From the NCBI GenBank assembly GCA_045631905.1, contig JAZQVO010000038.1:23932-87931 (forward strand): a stretch of DNA of 64,000 nucleotides, written 5' to 3'. Under the pieces are notes generated by a model. That model saw nothing but the letters and a program-made list of their open reading frames with translations. It was not told where the DNA came from and made no database searches. Shown piece by piece: positions 38,878 to 47,702 of the stretch (the first letter of the stretch is position 1; each line of letters begins with the position of its first letter). Source of the DNA: HGM04593 sp045631905 (lineage in GTDB: Bacteria; Bacteroidota; Bacteroidia; Bacteroidales; Bacteroidaceae). The position numbers and the translations under genes are program-made.

Positions 38878-40140
38878 ATGGCAACCACACTACTCTTTTT
38901 ATTAGTTGTAATCATGCTTTCAGCCCTATTCTCGGGCATGGAGATAGCATTTGTGGCATCGAACAAGTTACTCATGGGCATCGACCTGAACGAACGCAGT
39001 GCCACCTCATACATAATAAACCGTTTCTACTCCAACAGCAACAACTTCATATCTACGCTCCTTGTAGGTAACAACATCGTGCTTGTAATATACGGTATCC
39101 TCATGGCCGACATACTGAACACACTCTTTTTAGAGGAGCTCACAACATCGACCACCCTTAAACTACTCTTGGAAACACTCATCTCCACCATAGTAATAAT
39201 ATTCACAGGAGAATTTATCCCCAAGGCACTTTTCCGAATAAACCCCAACGGAGCACTCAAACGATTTGCCCTCATAACATACCTGCTATACATAATACTC
39301 TACCCCCTGTCACGCTTCACAACATGGCTATCATGCGTAGTAATGAACATGTTTAATATTAATATAGGTAAAGAGACACGCGACACCACATTCTCAAAGC
39401 GCGAGCTCAACAACCTCATTCAAGACTCCATAGAGAACGCCACCGAAAAAGAAGAGATAGACAACGACGTAAGAATATTCCAGAATGTACTCGACTTCTC
39501 TAACATAAAAGTTCGCGACTGCTATGTCCCCCGTACCGAGATTGAGGCCGTAGAGCTAAACACCTCCCTCGAAGAACTTAAAACACTGTTTATAGAGTCG
39601 GGACACTCTAAAATAGTTGTATACAAAGACAATATCGACGATATAATAGGCTACATACACTCCTCGGAGCTCTTTCGCAACGCCAACAAGTGGCAACAGA
39701 AAATATGCAAAATGCCCATCGTACCCGAAACACTCTCGGCCCACAAACTCATGCGCACCCTCATGCAACAAAAAAAATCATTGGCAGTAGTAGTCGACGA
39801 GTTTGGTGGCACCTCTGGAATAATATCTCTCGAAGACCTTGTTGAGCAGATTTTCGGCGAGATTGAAGACGAACACGACAACACCACCTTTGTAGCCAAA
39901 GAACTTGGCAACAACACCTATGTATTGTCGGGCCGTTTAGAGATAGAGCGCATAAACGAACAATTTGAGCTCGACATACCCGAATCGGACGAATATCAAA
40001 CACTTGGCGGTTTCATTCTGGCACACCACCAACGCTTCCCACAAGTAAACGAGAATATTAAAATAGGTAAATTCAATATACAAATAATGAAAAAGCACAG
40101 TACCAAAATAGAACTTGTGAAATTAAAACTAGACAAATAA
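38878..40140 (+). CDS. CorC/HlyC-like protein (CNNM + CBS domains), GldE-related
   Basis: 420 residues. N-terminal CNNM/DUF21 membrane domain with about four helices (TTLLFLLVVIMLSALFSGME onward), the connecting motif VRDCYVPRTEIEAVELN, a CBS pair (GYIHSSELFR, KSLAVVVDEFGGTSGIISLE) and the CorC_HlyC transporter-associated domain at the end (YVLSGRLEIERINEQFEL). The family includes Mg/Co efflux-linked proteins and the gliding protein GldE; the role here is uncertain. Ends before the ppiD-like gene with a 130-base gap. Confidence 0.85.
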   Translation: MATTLLFLLVVIMLSALFSGMEIAFVASNKLLMGIDLNERSATSYIINRFYSNSNNFISTLLVGNNIVLVIYGILMADILNTLFLEELTTSTTLKLLLETLISTIVIIFTGEFIPKALFRINPNGALKRFALITYLLYIILYPLSRFTTWLSCVVMNMFNINIGKETRDTTFSKRELNNLIQDSIENATEKEEIDNDVRIFQNVLDFSNIKVRDCYVPRTEIEAVELNTSLEELKTLFIESGHSKIVVYKDNIDDIIGYIHSSELFRNANKWQQKICKMPIVPETLSAHKLMRTLMQQKKSLAVVVDEFGGTSGIISLEDLVEQIFGEIEDEHDNTTFVAKELGNNTYVLSGRLEIERINEQFELDIPESDEYQTLGGFILAHHQRFPQVNENIKIGKFNIQIMKKHSTKIELVKLKLDK

Positions 40141-40190
40141 CTTTTCGCAACTTTTTCATTCATTTATAATAAGAATTAAAACCTATTTTA

Positions 40191-40198
40191 TATCTTTG
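40191..40198 (+). promoter_or_regulatory. -7 box before the ppiD-like gene
   Basis: TATCTTTG is an exact TAnnTTTG match followed by CA, 72 bases before the start codon. No clear -33. Confidence 0.5.
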
Positions 40199-40270
40199 CA
40201 CTTTGTGACCGAAAAGTACATTCCACTTAACGGGCTAATAAAAGTATAATAACTAAAAAACATAAAATTT

Positions 40271-42388
40271 ATGGCAACATTACAAAAACTGCGCAACGCA
40301 GGCCCACTTCTTGTAATCTTTGTGGGTTTAGCACTATTTGCATTCATTGCAGGTGATGCTTGGAGACTACTTCAGTCCAACTTCACCGAATACAACGCCG
40401 GTTCAATCAACGGCGAGGAACTTTCAGTAGAAGAGTTCCAAAAGATGTATCAGGAGTACACAAATGTAATGAAAGTAGTAAGAGGCAACGACAAACTCAC
40501 CGAAGATGAGATGGCCGAAATTAAAAACTACATTTGGAGCTCATACGTTACCAACCAACTCATTACCGAGGAGGCCGAGAAACTTGGTCTCACAGTAACC
40601 AACGAAGAGATTCAGGCAATCGTAGATGCAGGAGCAAACCCTCTACTACAAAACACCCCCTTCACAGGTGCACAAGGAAAATTCGATGCCGACATACTCA
40701 AAAATTTCCTTGCACAATACGAAGAGAACAAAGACAACGAGCAGTACAGAATATTCTATGACTATTGGAAATTCATTGAGAGAACAATCAAAGAGCAAAC
40801 ACTTGCCGACAAATACCACGCTCTCATACAGAACTCTTTCATAGGTAACCCCATAGTAGCAAAGAGCAATTTCGATGCAAACAGCTACACATACGACATC
40901 GAGGTTGCCGCATACCCCTATTCAGCAATCGAAGACTCTACCATCGAGTTGAGCAGCAGCGACATTAATAAGGTATACAAAGCAAAGAAAGAGAACTTCA
41001 AACAGTTCGAAGAGACTCGCGACATCGAATACGTAAGCTTCCACATAACACCCAGCAACGCCGACCGCAAAGAGTTGGAGAACGAATTTGCAGAGTGGAA
41101 CAAAGAGTTGGAAGCAACAGAGGATTACGTCTCAATCGTTCGTCAGGCAGGTAGCGAGGTTGAATACTCCGATGTAGCATGGGCAAAGAGCTCATACCCC
41201 GAAGAGGTACAAGTACGTCTCGACTCAACAGCCATAAACAGCGTTGTAGGCCCCATCTACAACCAATACGACGATTCATACACAAGCTTCAAGCTCGTTG
41301 CAAAGAACAACATAGCCGACTCAATACAGTATCGCATGCTTATTGTAAACAGCGAGAACGCAGAAAAAACAACAGCACTCGCCGACAGCCTTCTTGCCGT
41401 ATTGAAGAGCGGTGCCGACTATAAAGAGGTTGCAAAGAAGTATGGTCAGGAGAACAGCGACTCAATGTGGCTCGCATCGGCCCATTACAGCGGTAATGTA
41501 CTTACCTCTGGTGATGCCGAAATCATCAAAAACATCATCAACAGCAAGAAAGGTGATTACAGCATCATGAACTTGAAAAATTCATCGGCAAAAATCATCT
41601 ACAAGATACTCGACAACAAAAACAACATCGACGTATACAACGTAGCCGTTGTAAAGATTAAGAACACCATCTCCGACGACACACATGCAAACGCATACAA
41701 CAATTTCAGCCAATTTGTTGCATCGTGCAAAGACATCGACGACATGAAAACACTTGCCGAGGAGAACGGTTTCCGTGTAATGAGACAGAACGGAGTAAAT
41801 GCCTCAACACACAAAATCGCCAACATATCGGGCACAGCACAGGCACACCGCTGGATTATGGAGGCCAAAGAGGGCGAAATATCACCCCTCTACGAGTGTG
41901 GCGACAACGACTACCTGCTTGTAGCAGCAGTTTCGGCCATCAACGAAAAAGGTTACACAAGCCTCGAGGTTGTACGTCCCATGATGGAGCGCGAAGCATA
42001 CAAAGAGAAGAAAGCCGAAAAGATAATGAGCGAAATAAAAGGCAAGAACCTCGACGAGATTAAGAAGATTGCCAAAGTAAAAGTATGCAACACAAACCGC
42101 ATATCATTCAGCGCACCTGCATACATCAGCGCAACATCATCGAGCGAGCCCATCATAAGCGCAGTTGTCAGCAAGCTTAATGTCGACGAAGTCAGCGAGC
42201 CCATCAAAGGTTCAAACGGTGTATACGTTATAAAACTCATCAACAAGACCAAGAAGGCATCGGAGTTCAACGCAAAAGCCGAAGAGGAGAAAGTGAAGAT
42301 GCAAGGAACACGCGGAACATACAACTTCATCAACGAGCTCATGAACAATGCTGATATTGAGGACAACAGATACCTCTACATACAGTAA
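40271..42388 (+). CDS. PpiD/SurA-type peptidyl-prolyl isomerase, membrane anchored
   Basis: 705 residues. One N-terminal membrane helix (GPLLVIFVGLALFAFIAGDA), a SurA_N-type helical chaperone region (VTNQLITEEAEKLGLTVTNE), and two parvulin-like domains further on: SIQYRMLIVNSENAEKTTAL near 360 and KAKEGEISPLYECGDNDYLL near 530-550. It helps periplasmic folding of outer-membrane proteins. Length and layout are those of Bacteroidota PpiD-like proteins. Monocistronic, between its own -7 box and a strong terminator. Confidence 0.88.
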   Translation: MATLQKLRNAGPLLVIFVGLALFAFIAGDAWRLLQSNFTEYNAGSINGEELSVEEFQKMYQEYTNVMKVVRGNDKLTEDEMAEIKNYIWSSYVTNQLITEEAEKLGLTVTNEEIQAIVDAGANPLLQNTPFTGAQGKFDADILKNFLAQYEENKDNEQYRIFYDYWKFIERTIKEQTLADKYHALIQNSFIGNPIVAKSNFDANSYTYDIEVAAYPYSAIEDSTIELSSSDINKVYKAKKENFKQFEETRDIEYVSFHITPSNADRKELENEFAEWNKELEATEDYVSIVRQAGSEVEYSDVAWAKSSYPEEVQVRLDSTAINSVVGPIYNQYDDSYTSFKLVAKNNIADSIQYRMLIVNSENAEKTTALADSLLAVLKSGADYKEVAKKYGQENSDSMWLASAHYSGNVLTSGDAEIIKNIINSKKGDYSIMNLKNSSAKIIYKILDNKNNIDVYNVAVVKIKNTISDDTHANAYNNFSQFVASCKDIDDMKTLAEENGFRVMRQNGVNASTHKIANISGTAQAHRWIMEAKEGEISPLYECGDNDYLLVAAVSAINEKGYTSLEVVRPMMEREAYKEKKAEKIMSEIKGKNLDEIKKIAKVKVCNTNRISFSAPAYISATSSSEPIISAVVSKLNVDEVSEPIKGSNGVYVIKLINKTKKASEFNAKAEEEKVKMQGTRGTYNFINELMNNADIEDNRYLYIQ

Positions 42389-42400
42389 TAAATACACAAA

Positions 42401-42445
42401 CCAAACAAGGTCGGCAAATATTAAATATTTGCCGACCTTGTTTGG
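42401..42445. terminator. Terminator after the ppiD-like gene
   Basis: 21-bp perfect stem (42401-42421 / 42425-42445) with a 3-base loop. It ends 20 bases before the rhodanese start, so the rhodanese promoter, if separate, overlaps it. Confidence 0.75.
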
Positions 42446-42465
42446 TTAAAAAAAGAGACACACAG

Positions 42466-43068
42466 ATGAAAAAAATATTTATAATCCTCACCATAATGGC
42501 AACAATATCGTGCACACACAATACAACATACAAAAATTGTGACACAGAAACATTTGCCAAAGAGATAATGAAAAGCAATGTACAACTACTCGACGTACGC
42601 ACAAGCACAGAACACCAGGAAGGAAATATATCCGGCAGTATAAATATAGACATCAACAAAGAAAATTTCATAGAACAAGCAACAACCCTTCTCAACAAAG
42701 AAGATATTATCGCCGTCTACTGCCGAAGCGGTAGACGAAGCAAAAAAGCATCACATGCACTCACAGAGGCAGGTTACAAAGTCATAGAGCTCGACAAGGG
42801 ATACAACAGCTGGATAGAACGCAAAGGAAACCTCGTAAACGAAGCAACCGCCCTGCTCAACAGATACAAAAGAGTAATAAAAGATACAAAAAAAGAAGAG
42901 TACAAAGACCGACTCACCGAGTTTTTACAAAGCTGGGACAACCTCTGCAAAAAATACCCGGGCGAAGCCAACATACAACTTGGAAGCAACAAAGAAAACC
43001 CAAAAGAGCTCGAATACATAAAAGAAACAGCCGAAAACATAGTCACCACCCTCATAATGCAACAATAA
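42466..43068 (+). CDS. Rhodanese-like lipoprotein
   Basis: 200 residues from the ATG at 42466, preferred over one 24 bases upstream because a lipoprotein signal (LTIMATISCTHN) starts there. The rhodanese domain has VQLLDVRTSTEHQEGNISGS and the active-site loop VYCRSGRRSKKA with the persulfide-forming Cys, and ends at ELDKGYNSW. The last 90 residues are helical and unfamiliar. Sulfur transfer in the periplasm is likely; the partner is unknown. Confidence 0.85.
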   Translation: MKKIFIILTIMATISCTHNTTYKNCDTETFAKEIMKSNVQLLDVRTSTEHQEGNISGSINIDINKENFIEQATTLLNKEDIIAVYCRSGRRSKKASHALTEAGYKVIELDKGYNSWIERKGNLVNEATALLNRYKRVIKDTKKEEYKDRLTEFLQSWDNLCKKYPGEANIQLGSNKENPKELEYIKETAENIVTTLIMQQ

Positions 43069-43347
43069 ATACAGAATAGAGGATATTTTATAATATATAT
43101 GGCTCAACGTAAAACGTTGAGCCATATATATATTATAGGTGAGCAAAAATACTCATAATTTCACTTTAAACAACCTTACGGGAGGAAATTCCTTCATCAA
43201 CAACACCTGTTATTTGCAAGTAGCTTGCAAGAAAGGCATGCAAATATCTGCTTTCGTGCAAATTTTTCGGCGTTTCAACAGACTTTACGTTGAGCCACTT
43301 TAACCCGTATATACAAACAAAAAGCGAGTGGATAACCACTCGCTTTG
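43069..43347. other. Intergenic region between the rhodanese gene and tRNA-Asn
   Basis: A hairpin at 43093-43137 (18-bp stem around GGCTCAACGT / ACGTTGAGCC, loop AAA) serves as rhodanese terminator. ACGTTGAGCCA recurs near 43286-43297 as a third, unpaired copy. A second hairpin at 43321-43346 (AAAGCGAGTGG / CCACTCGCTTT, loop ATAA) is followed on the minus strand by a T-run and terminates the tRNA. No gene seen. Confidence 0.6.
43321..43346 (-). terminator. Terminator of tRNA-Asn
   Basis: 11-bp perfect stem with loop ATAA; the minus strand continues CTTTTTG. It lies 2 bases after the tRNA 3' end. Confidence 0.8.
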
Positions 43348-43421
43348 CTCTTCAAGTAGGACTTGAACCTACGACCCCCTGATTAACAGTCAGGTGCTCT
43401 AACCGACTGAGCTATTGAAGA
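43348..43421 (-). tRNA. tRNA-Asn (GTT)
   Basis: 74 bases. Acceptor TCTTCAA / TTGAAGA with discriminator G, D arm AGCTCAGTCGGTTAGAGC, anticodon arm CTGACTGTTAATCAG with anticodon GTT, and T arm with GGTTCAAGTCC. The CCA end is not encoded. Own promoter and terminator on the minus strand. Confidence 0.97.
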
Positions 43422-43446
43422 ATGTGTCTCTCGTTGTTTGACGTTG

Positions 43447-43477
43447 CAAAAGTAGTATAACTTTTTTTACCGTGCAA
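43447..43477 (-). promoter_or_regulatory. Promoter of tRNA-Asn
   Basis: Minus strand -7 TACTTTTG (43447-43454) and -33 TTG (43475-43477), 20 bases apart: full consensus, 26 bases before the tRNA. Confidence 0.75.
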
Positions 43478-43590
43478 GTATTTCGACGTTTTTTTTCGAA
43501 ATAAATGAAAAAAAATCTCAAAAACGGCTTTTTTGCCCTAAAAAAAAGAAAATACACCACTTTGGAGCAGGAAAAAAGAGACGAAAACTG

Positions 43591-43598
43591 TATCTTCG
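43591..43598 (+). promoter_or_regulatory. -7-like box before the S41 protease gene
   Basis: TATCTTCG followed by CA, 30 bases before the preferred start codon; same variant as at 2001 and 32026. Confidence 0.4.
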
Positions 43599-43628
43599 CA
43601 CCTAAATATGCACAAAAGAAAAAAAACA

Positions 43629-45284
43629 ATGAAAAGAAAATTAATACTTCTGCCCATCATAGCAATTACACTTGCATCGTTATTTTCATTCAGTAACGAT
43701 AGCAGGAAATATCTCTTGTCGAAACAACTTTCAATATTCAACGCAATAGTAAAAGAGCTCGATCTTTTTTACGTAGACACCATTCAACCACAAAAAATGA
43801 TAGACAAAGGTATTGAGTCCATGCTAAAAAACCTCGACCCATATACCGAATACTATTCCGAGGAGAAAGCCGACGAACTAAAAATGCTCACAACGGGTAA
43901 ATATGCCGGCATAGGCTCGGTAATACGCTACCACGAAAAAGAGAAAACCACCGCCATATCACTACCCTACAAAGGCATGCCGGCCGAAAAAGCCGGGCTC
44001 AGAGCAGGCGACCTCATTCTAAGCATCGATGGAACCGACATAAAAGAGATGAAAATTGACAGCGTGAGCAACATGCTTCGCGGAACAGCCGGAACCATAG
44101 TAACATTAAAAATAAAACGTCCCGGCACCAAAGAGCCCATGACAATAAAAATAGAGCGTGCAAGCATAGCCATGCCTGCTATAACCTACTACGGCATTCA
44201 CAACGGGAACGTGGGCTATGTTCAACTCGAAAGCTTCACCGATGGTTGCGCCAAAAACATGCGCCGTGCCATAATAGAGCTAAAAAGCAAAGGAGCCGAG
44301 ACATTCATCATAGACCTTCGTGGGAACGGTGGCGGTCTGCTTAACGAAGCCGTGGATATAGTAAACCTCTTCGTACCAAAGGGAGAGACAATAGTAACCA
44401 CAAAGGGAAAGATAAAACAAGCCAACTACACATACAAAACCGAAAAAGAACCCATCGACACAGAATCGCCCATTGTGATATTGGTAAACGGCCAGAGCGC
44501 ATCGGCCGCAGAGATTGTTGCCGGCTCACTGCAAGACCTCGACAGAGCCTTAGTGATAGGCTCACGCACCTTCGGCAAGGGACTTGTGCAAACAACACGC
44601 CAGCTACCCGGCGGAGGTTACCTTAAACTAACCACAAGCAAATACTACATACCCAGCGGTCGCTGTATACAAGCCCTCGACTACTCTCACATGCTCGAGG
44701 ACGGCACAAGCAGTCGCATACCCGACAGCCTCACCAACATCTTCCACACAGCCTCGGGACGCGAAGTACGCGATGGTGGTGGCATACGCCCCGACATAGA
44801 ACCCAAAGACGACGAGCTGTCGGCGCTGTTGCTATACCTTTTGCAAGACGTTGCACTCTTCGACTACACCACAAACTACCACCTGACACACAACAGCATC
44901 GCACCCACCGACAATTTTATCTTAACCGACAGCGAGTACGAAGATTTCAAAAAATATTTGAAAGAGACAAAATTCAGCTACGACATACAAAGCCTCAAAG
45001 TGCTCGAAAAGCTGAAACAGATGATAGAGCTCGAAGGCTATACCGAAATAACAAAAGACGACATAGCCTCTCTTGAAAAGAAACTACAAGCAAACCTCGA
45101 CTTCTCATTATCCCATTTTAGCGAATACATAAAGGAGATAGTAGAAAGCGAGATAGTAACACGATATTATGGCCAGCAAGGAGCCATAATATACAGCCTG
45201 CGCAACGACCACGACATAGAAGAAGCATGCAACATTCTTGCCAACAAAGAAAAATACAAAGAGATTCTCACACCCAAAAGATAG
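43629..45284 (+). CDS. S41-family C-terminal processing protease
   Basis: 551 residues from the ATG at 43629, which begins a signal/anchor segment (MKRKLILLPIIAITLASLFS); another ATG 21 bases upstream is possible. Order: helical cap, PDZ domain (TTAISLPYKGMPAEKAGLRA, GDLILSIDG), then the protease core with FIIDLRGNGGGLLNEAVDI, catalytic Ser in NGQSASAAEIVAGSL and Lys in GSRTFGKGLVQTT. It cleaves substrates at hydrophobic C-termini in the periplasm. Convergent with the next gene across a perfect bidirectional hairpin. Confidence 0.94.
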   Translation: MKRKLILLPIIAITLASLFSFSNDSRKYLLSKQLSIFNAIVKELDLFYVDTIQPQKMIDKGIESMLKNLDPYTEYYSEEKADELKMLTTGKYAGIGSVIRYHEKEKTTAISLPYKGMPAEKAGLRAGDLILSIDGTDIKEMKIDSVSNMLRGTAGTIVTLKIKRPGTKEPMTIKIERASIAMPAITYYGIHNGNVGYVQLESFTDGCAKNMRRAIIELKSKGAETFIIDLRGNGGGLLNEAVDIVNLFVPKGETIVTTKGKIKQANYTYKTEKEPIDTESPIVILVNGQSASAAEIVAGSLQDLDRALVIGSRTFGKGLVQTTRQLPGGGYLKLTTSKYYIPSGRCIQALDYSHMLEDGTSSRIPDSLTNIFHTASGREVRDGGGIRPDIEPKDDELSALLLYLLQDVALFDYTTNYHLTHNSIAPTDNFILTDSEYEDFKKYLKETKFSYDIQSLKVLEKLKQMIELEGYTEITKDDIASLEKKLQANLDFSLSHFSEYIKEIVESEIVTRYYGQQGAIIYSLRNDHDIEEACNILANKEKYKEILTPKR

Positions 45285-45293
45285 CACACACAG

Positions 45294-45340
45294 CAATTAA
45301 ATATAAAGAGCGGTTAATAACCGCTCTTTATATTTAATTG
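45294..45340. terminator. Bidirectional terminator between convergent genes
   Basis: 23-bp perfect stem (45294-45316 / 45318-45340) closing on one A. It lies 9 bases after the S41 stop and overlaps the last codons of the minus-strand gene ending at 45334. Confidence 0.8.
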
Positions 45341-45729
45341 CTTATATCGGCCTTCACCACCCCACTCTGCATGCGCAAGCAAACCTTCCCCCTCTCGGGA
45401 ATTTGAATTATCGACACCGCATCGGACACCCTCTCCACCACAAGCAAAGCATTATCCTCGGCAAAGCGATTTACACGCAACACCGTATCACAATCGACCG
45501 GCGCGCCCGCATACAACAAACTATCGTTCAAATAGACATCATAAGCCAAGCCTCGAAACTCTTTGGAAAAAGATATCTCATACGCAAAGCGCACATCACC
45601 AGGTTTCTCCCAATACTTATACAAAGAAAAATAAGCAAAAAGACCTATCGTAATAATTATCAGAAAAAAGAAAAAAACACCTCCGAAAAGGAAACCCATG
45701 TTGGCACCATGCCCTCTTGTTCTTCTCAT
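45334..45729 (-). CDS. Membrane-anchored hypothetical protein
   Basis: 131 residues from MRRTRGHGANMGF (45729); an upstream in-frame Met at 45780 would only add an unlikely hydrophobic leader. A glycine-rich membrane helix (FLFGGVFFFFLIIITIGLFA) is followed by a small beta domain (YAYDVYLNDSL-like stretch at 80-90, LRMQSGVVKADIS at the end). It resembles small Bacteroidales envelope proteins but I know no family name. The stop codon lies inside the shared terminator stem. Confidence 0.6.
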   Translation of the reverse strand: MRRTRGHGANMGFLFGGVFFFFLIIITIGLFAYFSLYKYWEKPGDVRFAYEISFSKEFRGLAYDVYLNDSLLYAGAPVDCDTVLRVNRFAEDNALLVVERVSDAVSIIQIPERGKVCLRMQSGVVKADISN

Positions 45730-45792
45730 AAAACAAAATATAATTAAAGTACTAATATACACATAAATAACCAAACACACAAAAAAGAGAGG

Positions 45793-46992
45793 TCAAAAAC
45801 CACCACCCGCATACAAATCGGGCACCGACGCACCGCCTAACAACACATAAGCCGAATACCGCGACCGCGAAGTAACAGGCGACAAATTGATATACCCACT
45901 CAGCGCGCGACCATTCTCAACCCTCAAAGGATACCTCTCGCGCAAAACATCGTGCACAAGCAGAGCCTCGCCCTCTTTTTTGTAGAAAGGAACAAAGTAA
46001 CGTCCACGAACGCCAGGCTCCACAAAACAGTCGTGAAAGAGACGCGCCACCGCACCCATGTTCATTCTCAAATTAAGCTCCACACACGGATTAATACGAA
46101 AGCCGTTACCATGACGATAAACAAGCATATCGACACCCAAAAAACCATTATACCCCACACCGGAAAGCATAGCAGAAAGTTCCCTCTCGAGGGCCACACG
46201 CACGCCAAGCAACGCACCACGCTCCACGAAGGTAGCAAGAAAATTCTCAATCTCCACATCGGAAGCAAGCACATTACCCGAATAGGCACCGCCATCACAC
46301 GTAAACAACGAATAACCAGCAAAAACGACCTCGCCATGCGAAGCACGAAACTCCATAGCAAAGTCCACCACCTTATCCAAGAAACGCTCGCACACCACAC
46401 CCCCCTGACGCCTTATGACACCCCTGTAAAAGTGTTCCACAGGCACCTCAACGCGCCCTATGCCCCAAGCAATACCCTTCCCGCTACCCGACCACGGAGC
46501 CTTTATTACCGAGCGTGGCATGCTATTCACAAAACGCGCGACATCGGCCTCCTCGGTGCAATAAAGCGGAATATCGGGCGTGTCGATACCGGTAGCAGCA
46601 AGCCTCTCCATAAGAGATATCGCACACCTGCGATTCGACAGCTCACGCACCCTCTCCACCCCATCAGTTGTCATCAACACACTCTCGTGCACACCCATAG
46701 CAAGGAAACGACGACGCATCTGCATGCTCCAGCCCCACGGACAACAAGCCTCCACCTGTGGCAATAAACCCTTATTATAAACAGCAGGCAAAGCAAAATT
46801 TTCGGCCATCTGCACGGCAAAAGCAACATGCTCCTCACCCGGCAACCACACACAAGCCTCCTCCCCGGCAAACCACAAAGGGAGCGAAGCCAAATCACCA
46901 GCTATCGCACGAGCCGCAGGCGGAGCACAATAGTTGGCATTACCATCGGCAAGAGCAAGGTCGTTTTCCGGGTTAAAAAGATACAACTTCAT
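45793..46992 (-). CDS. ATP-grasp-like conserved Bacteroidales protein
   Basis: 399 residues from MKLYLFNPENDLALADGNAN (46992); the frame is open 225 bases further upstream, but that part is Cys/Phe-rich and unlike a protein. The N-terminus LYLFNPENDLALA is characteristic of this Bacteroidales family. The centre has VIKAPWSGSGKGI, a glycine-rich ATP-grasp loop, followed by VCERFLDKVVDFAMEFRAS and, near the end, GFLGVDMLVY and NPCVELNLRMNMG with the metal-binding E-x-N. It is probably a carboxylate-amine or similar ligase with unknown substrates. Confidence 0.7.
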   Translation of the reverse strand: MKLYLFNPENDLALADGNANYCAPPAARAIAGDLASLPLWFAGEEACVWLPGEEHVAFAVQMAENFALPAVYNKGLLPQVEACCPWGWSMQMRRRFLAMGVHESVLMTTDGVERVRELSNRRCAISLMERLAATGIDTPDIPLYCTEEADVARFVNSMPRSVIKAPWSGSGKGIAWGIGRVEVPVEHFYRGVIRRQGGVVCERFLDKVVDFAMEFRASHGEVVFAGYSLFTCDGGAYSGNVLASDVEIENFLATFVERGALLGVRVALERELSAMLSGVGYNGFLGVDMLVYRHGNGFRINPCVELNLRMNMGAVARLFHDCFVEPGVRGRYFVPFYKKEGEALLVHDVLRERYPLRVENGRALSGYINLSPVTSRSRYSAYVLLGGASVPDLYAGGGF

Positions 46993-47119
46993 ATACGGCA
47001 CAAAGCATAAACATAGAACAAAGGTAACCATATTCCCACAATCACACAACAACCCCGACACACACAAATCGGGACAATAAAAAAATAACCACCCACACCT
47101 ATAAAAAAAGAACAAACAC

Positions 47120-47150
47120 TTGTCCATATCGCCCCTTTTTACTATTTTTG
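47120..47150 (+). promoter_or_regulatory. Promoter of the rimP-nusA-infB operon
   Basis: -33 TTG (47120-47122), 20 bases, -7 TATTTTTG (47143-47150). Full Bacteroidota consensus, 83 bases before rimP. Confidence 0.75.
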
Positions 47151-47167
47151 CAAAGTAATGATGATGT

Positions 47168-47192
47168 GAGGGGCCTGCAAGCCCCTCTTTTT
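47168..47192 (+). promoter_or_regulatory. Terminator-like hairpin (candidate attenuator) in the rimP leader
   Basis: GAGGGGC / GCCCCTC stem of 7 bp, 6-base loop, then TTTTT, placed between the promoter and rimP with no gene before it. A three-codon frame ATGATGATGTGA (47158-47169) ends at the foot of the hairpin. It could reduce read-through into nusA and let NusA control its own operon. Confidence 0.5.
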
Positions 47193-47233
47193 CATAAGAT
47201 AGCACATCGTACATCATAAAGATTTAAATATAT

Positions 47234-47701
47234 ATGATTGACAAACAACAAGTAATCGATTTAACAAATGAGTGGCTTACCGAAAAAGAGTATTTTTTGG
47301 TAGATGTAGTCATAAGTAAAGATGACAAAATTACGGTAGAAATTGACCATGCCGAAGGCGTGTGGATAGAAGATTGCGCCGACCTCAGCCGACACATCGA
47401 GCAAGGTCTCAGCCGCGAGACAGATGATTACGAACTTGAAGTAGGCTCAGCCGGTCTCGGACAGCCCTTCAAAGTATTACAGCAGTATATCAACCACACA
47501 GGCTTAGAGGTTGAAGTACTCACCAAAGATGGTAAAAAGCTCAAAGGCATACTTAAAAGCGCCGACGAGCAAGAGTTCATACTCACCATCAGCAAAAAAG
47601 AGAAAAAAGAGGGTTGCAAACGCCCTCAGCTTGTCGAGGAAGACCTTCACTTCACCTACGACAGCGTAAAATACACGAAGTATATTATAAATTTCAAATA
47701 A
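47234..47701 (+). CDS. rimP: Ribosome maturation factor RimP
   Basis: 155 residues, normal length; needed for 30S subunit maturation. Family features are LTEKEYFLVDVVISKDDKIT, WIEDCADLSRHIEQGL and ELEVGSAGLGQPF, followed by the small SH3-like domain VEVLTKDGKKLKGILKS. First gene of the operon; nusA follows after 1 base. Confidence 0.95.
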   Translation: MIDKQQVIDLTNEWLTEKEYFLVDVVISKDDKITVEIDHAEGVWIEDCADLSRHIEQGLSRETDDYELEVGSAGLGQPFKVLQQYINHTGLEVEVLTKDGKKLKGILKSADEQEFILTISKKEKKEGCKRPQLVEEDLHFTYDSVKYTKYIINFK

Positions 47702-47702
47702 A

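Noticed and set aside
46993..47217. N-terminal extension of the ATP-grasp-like protein
   Set aside because: The added 75 residues are Cys/Phe-rich and overlap the rimP promoter and leader hairpin; the family N-terminus LYLFNPENDLALA fits the later Met.
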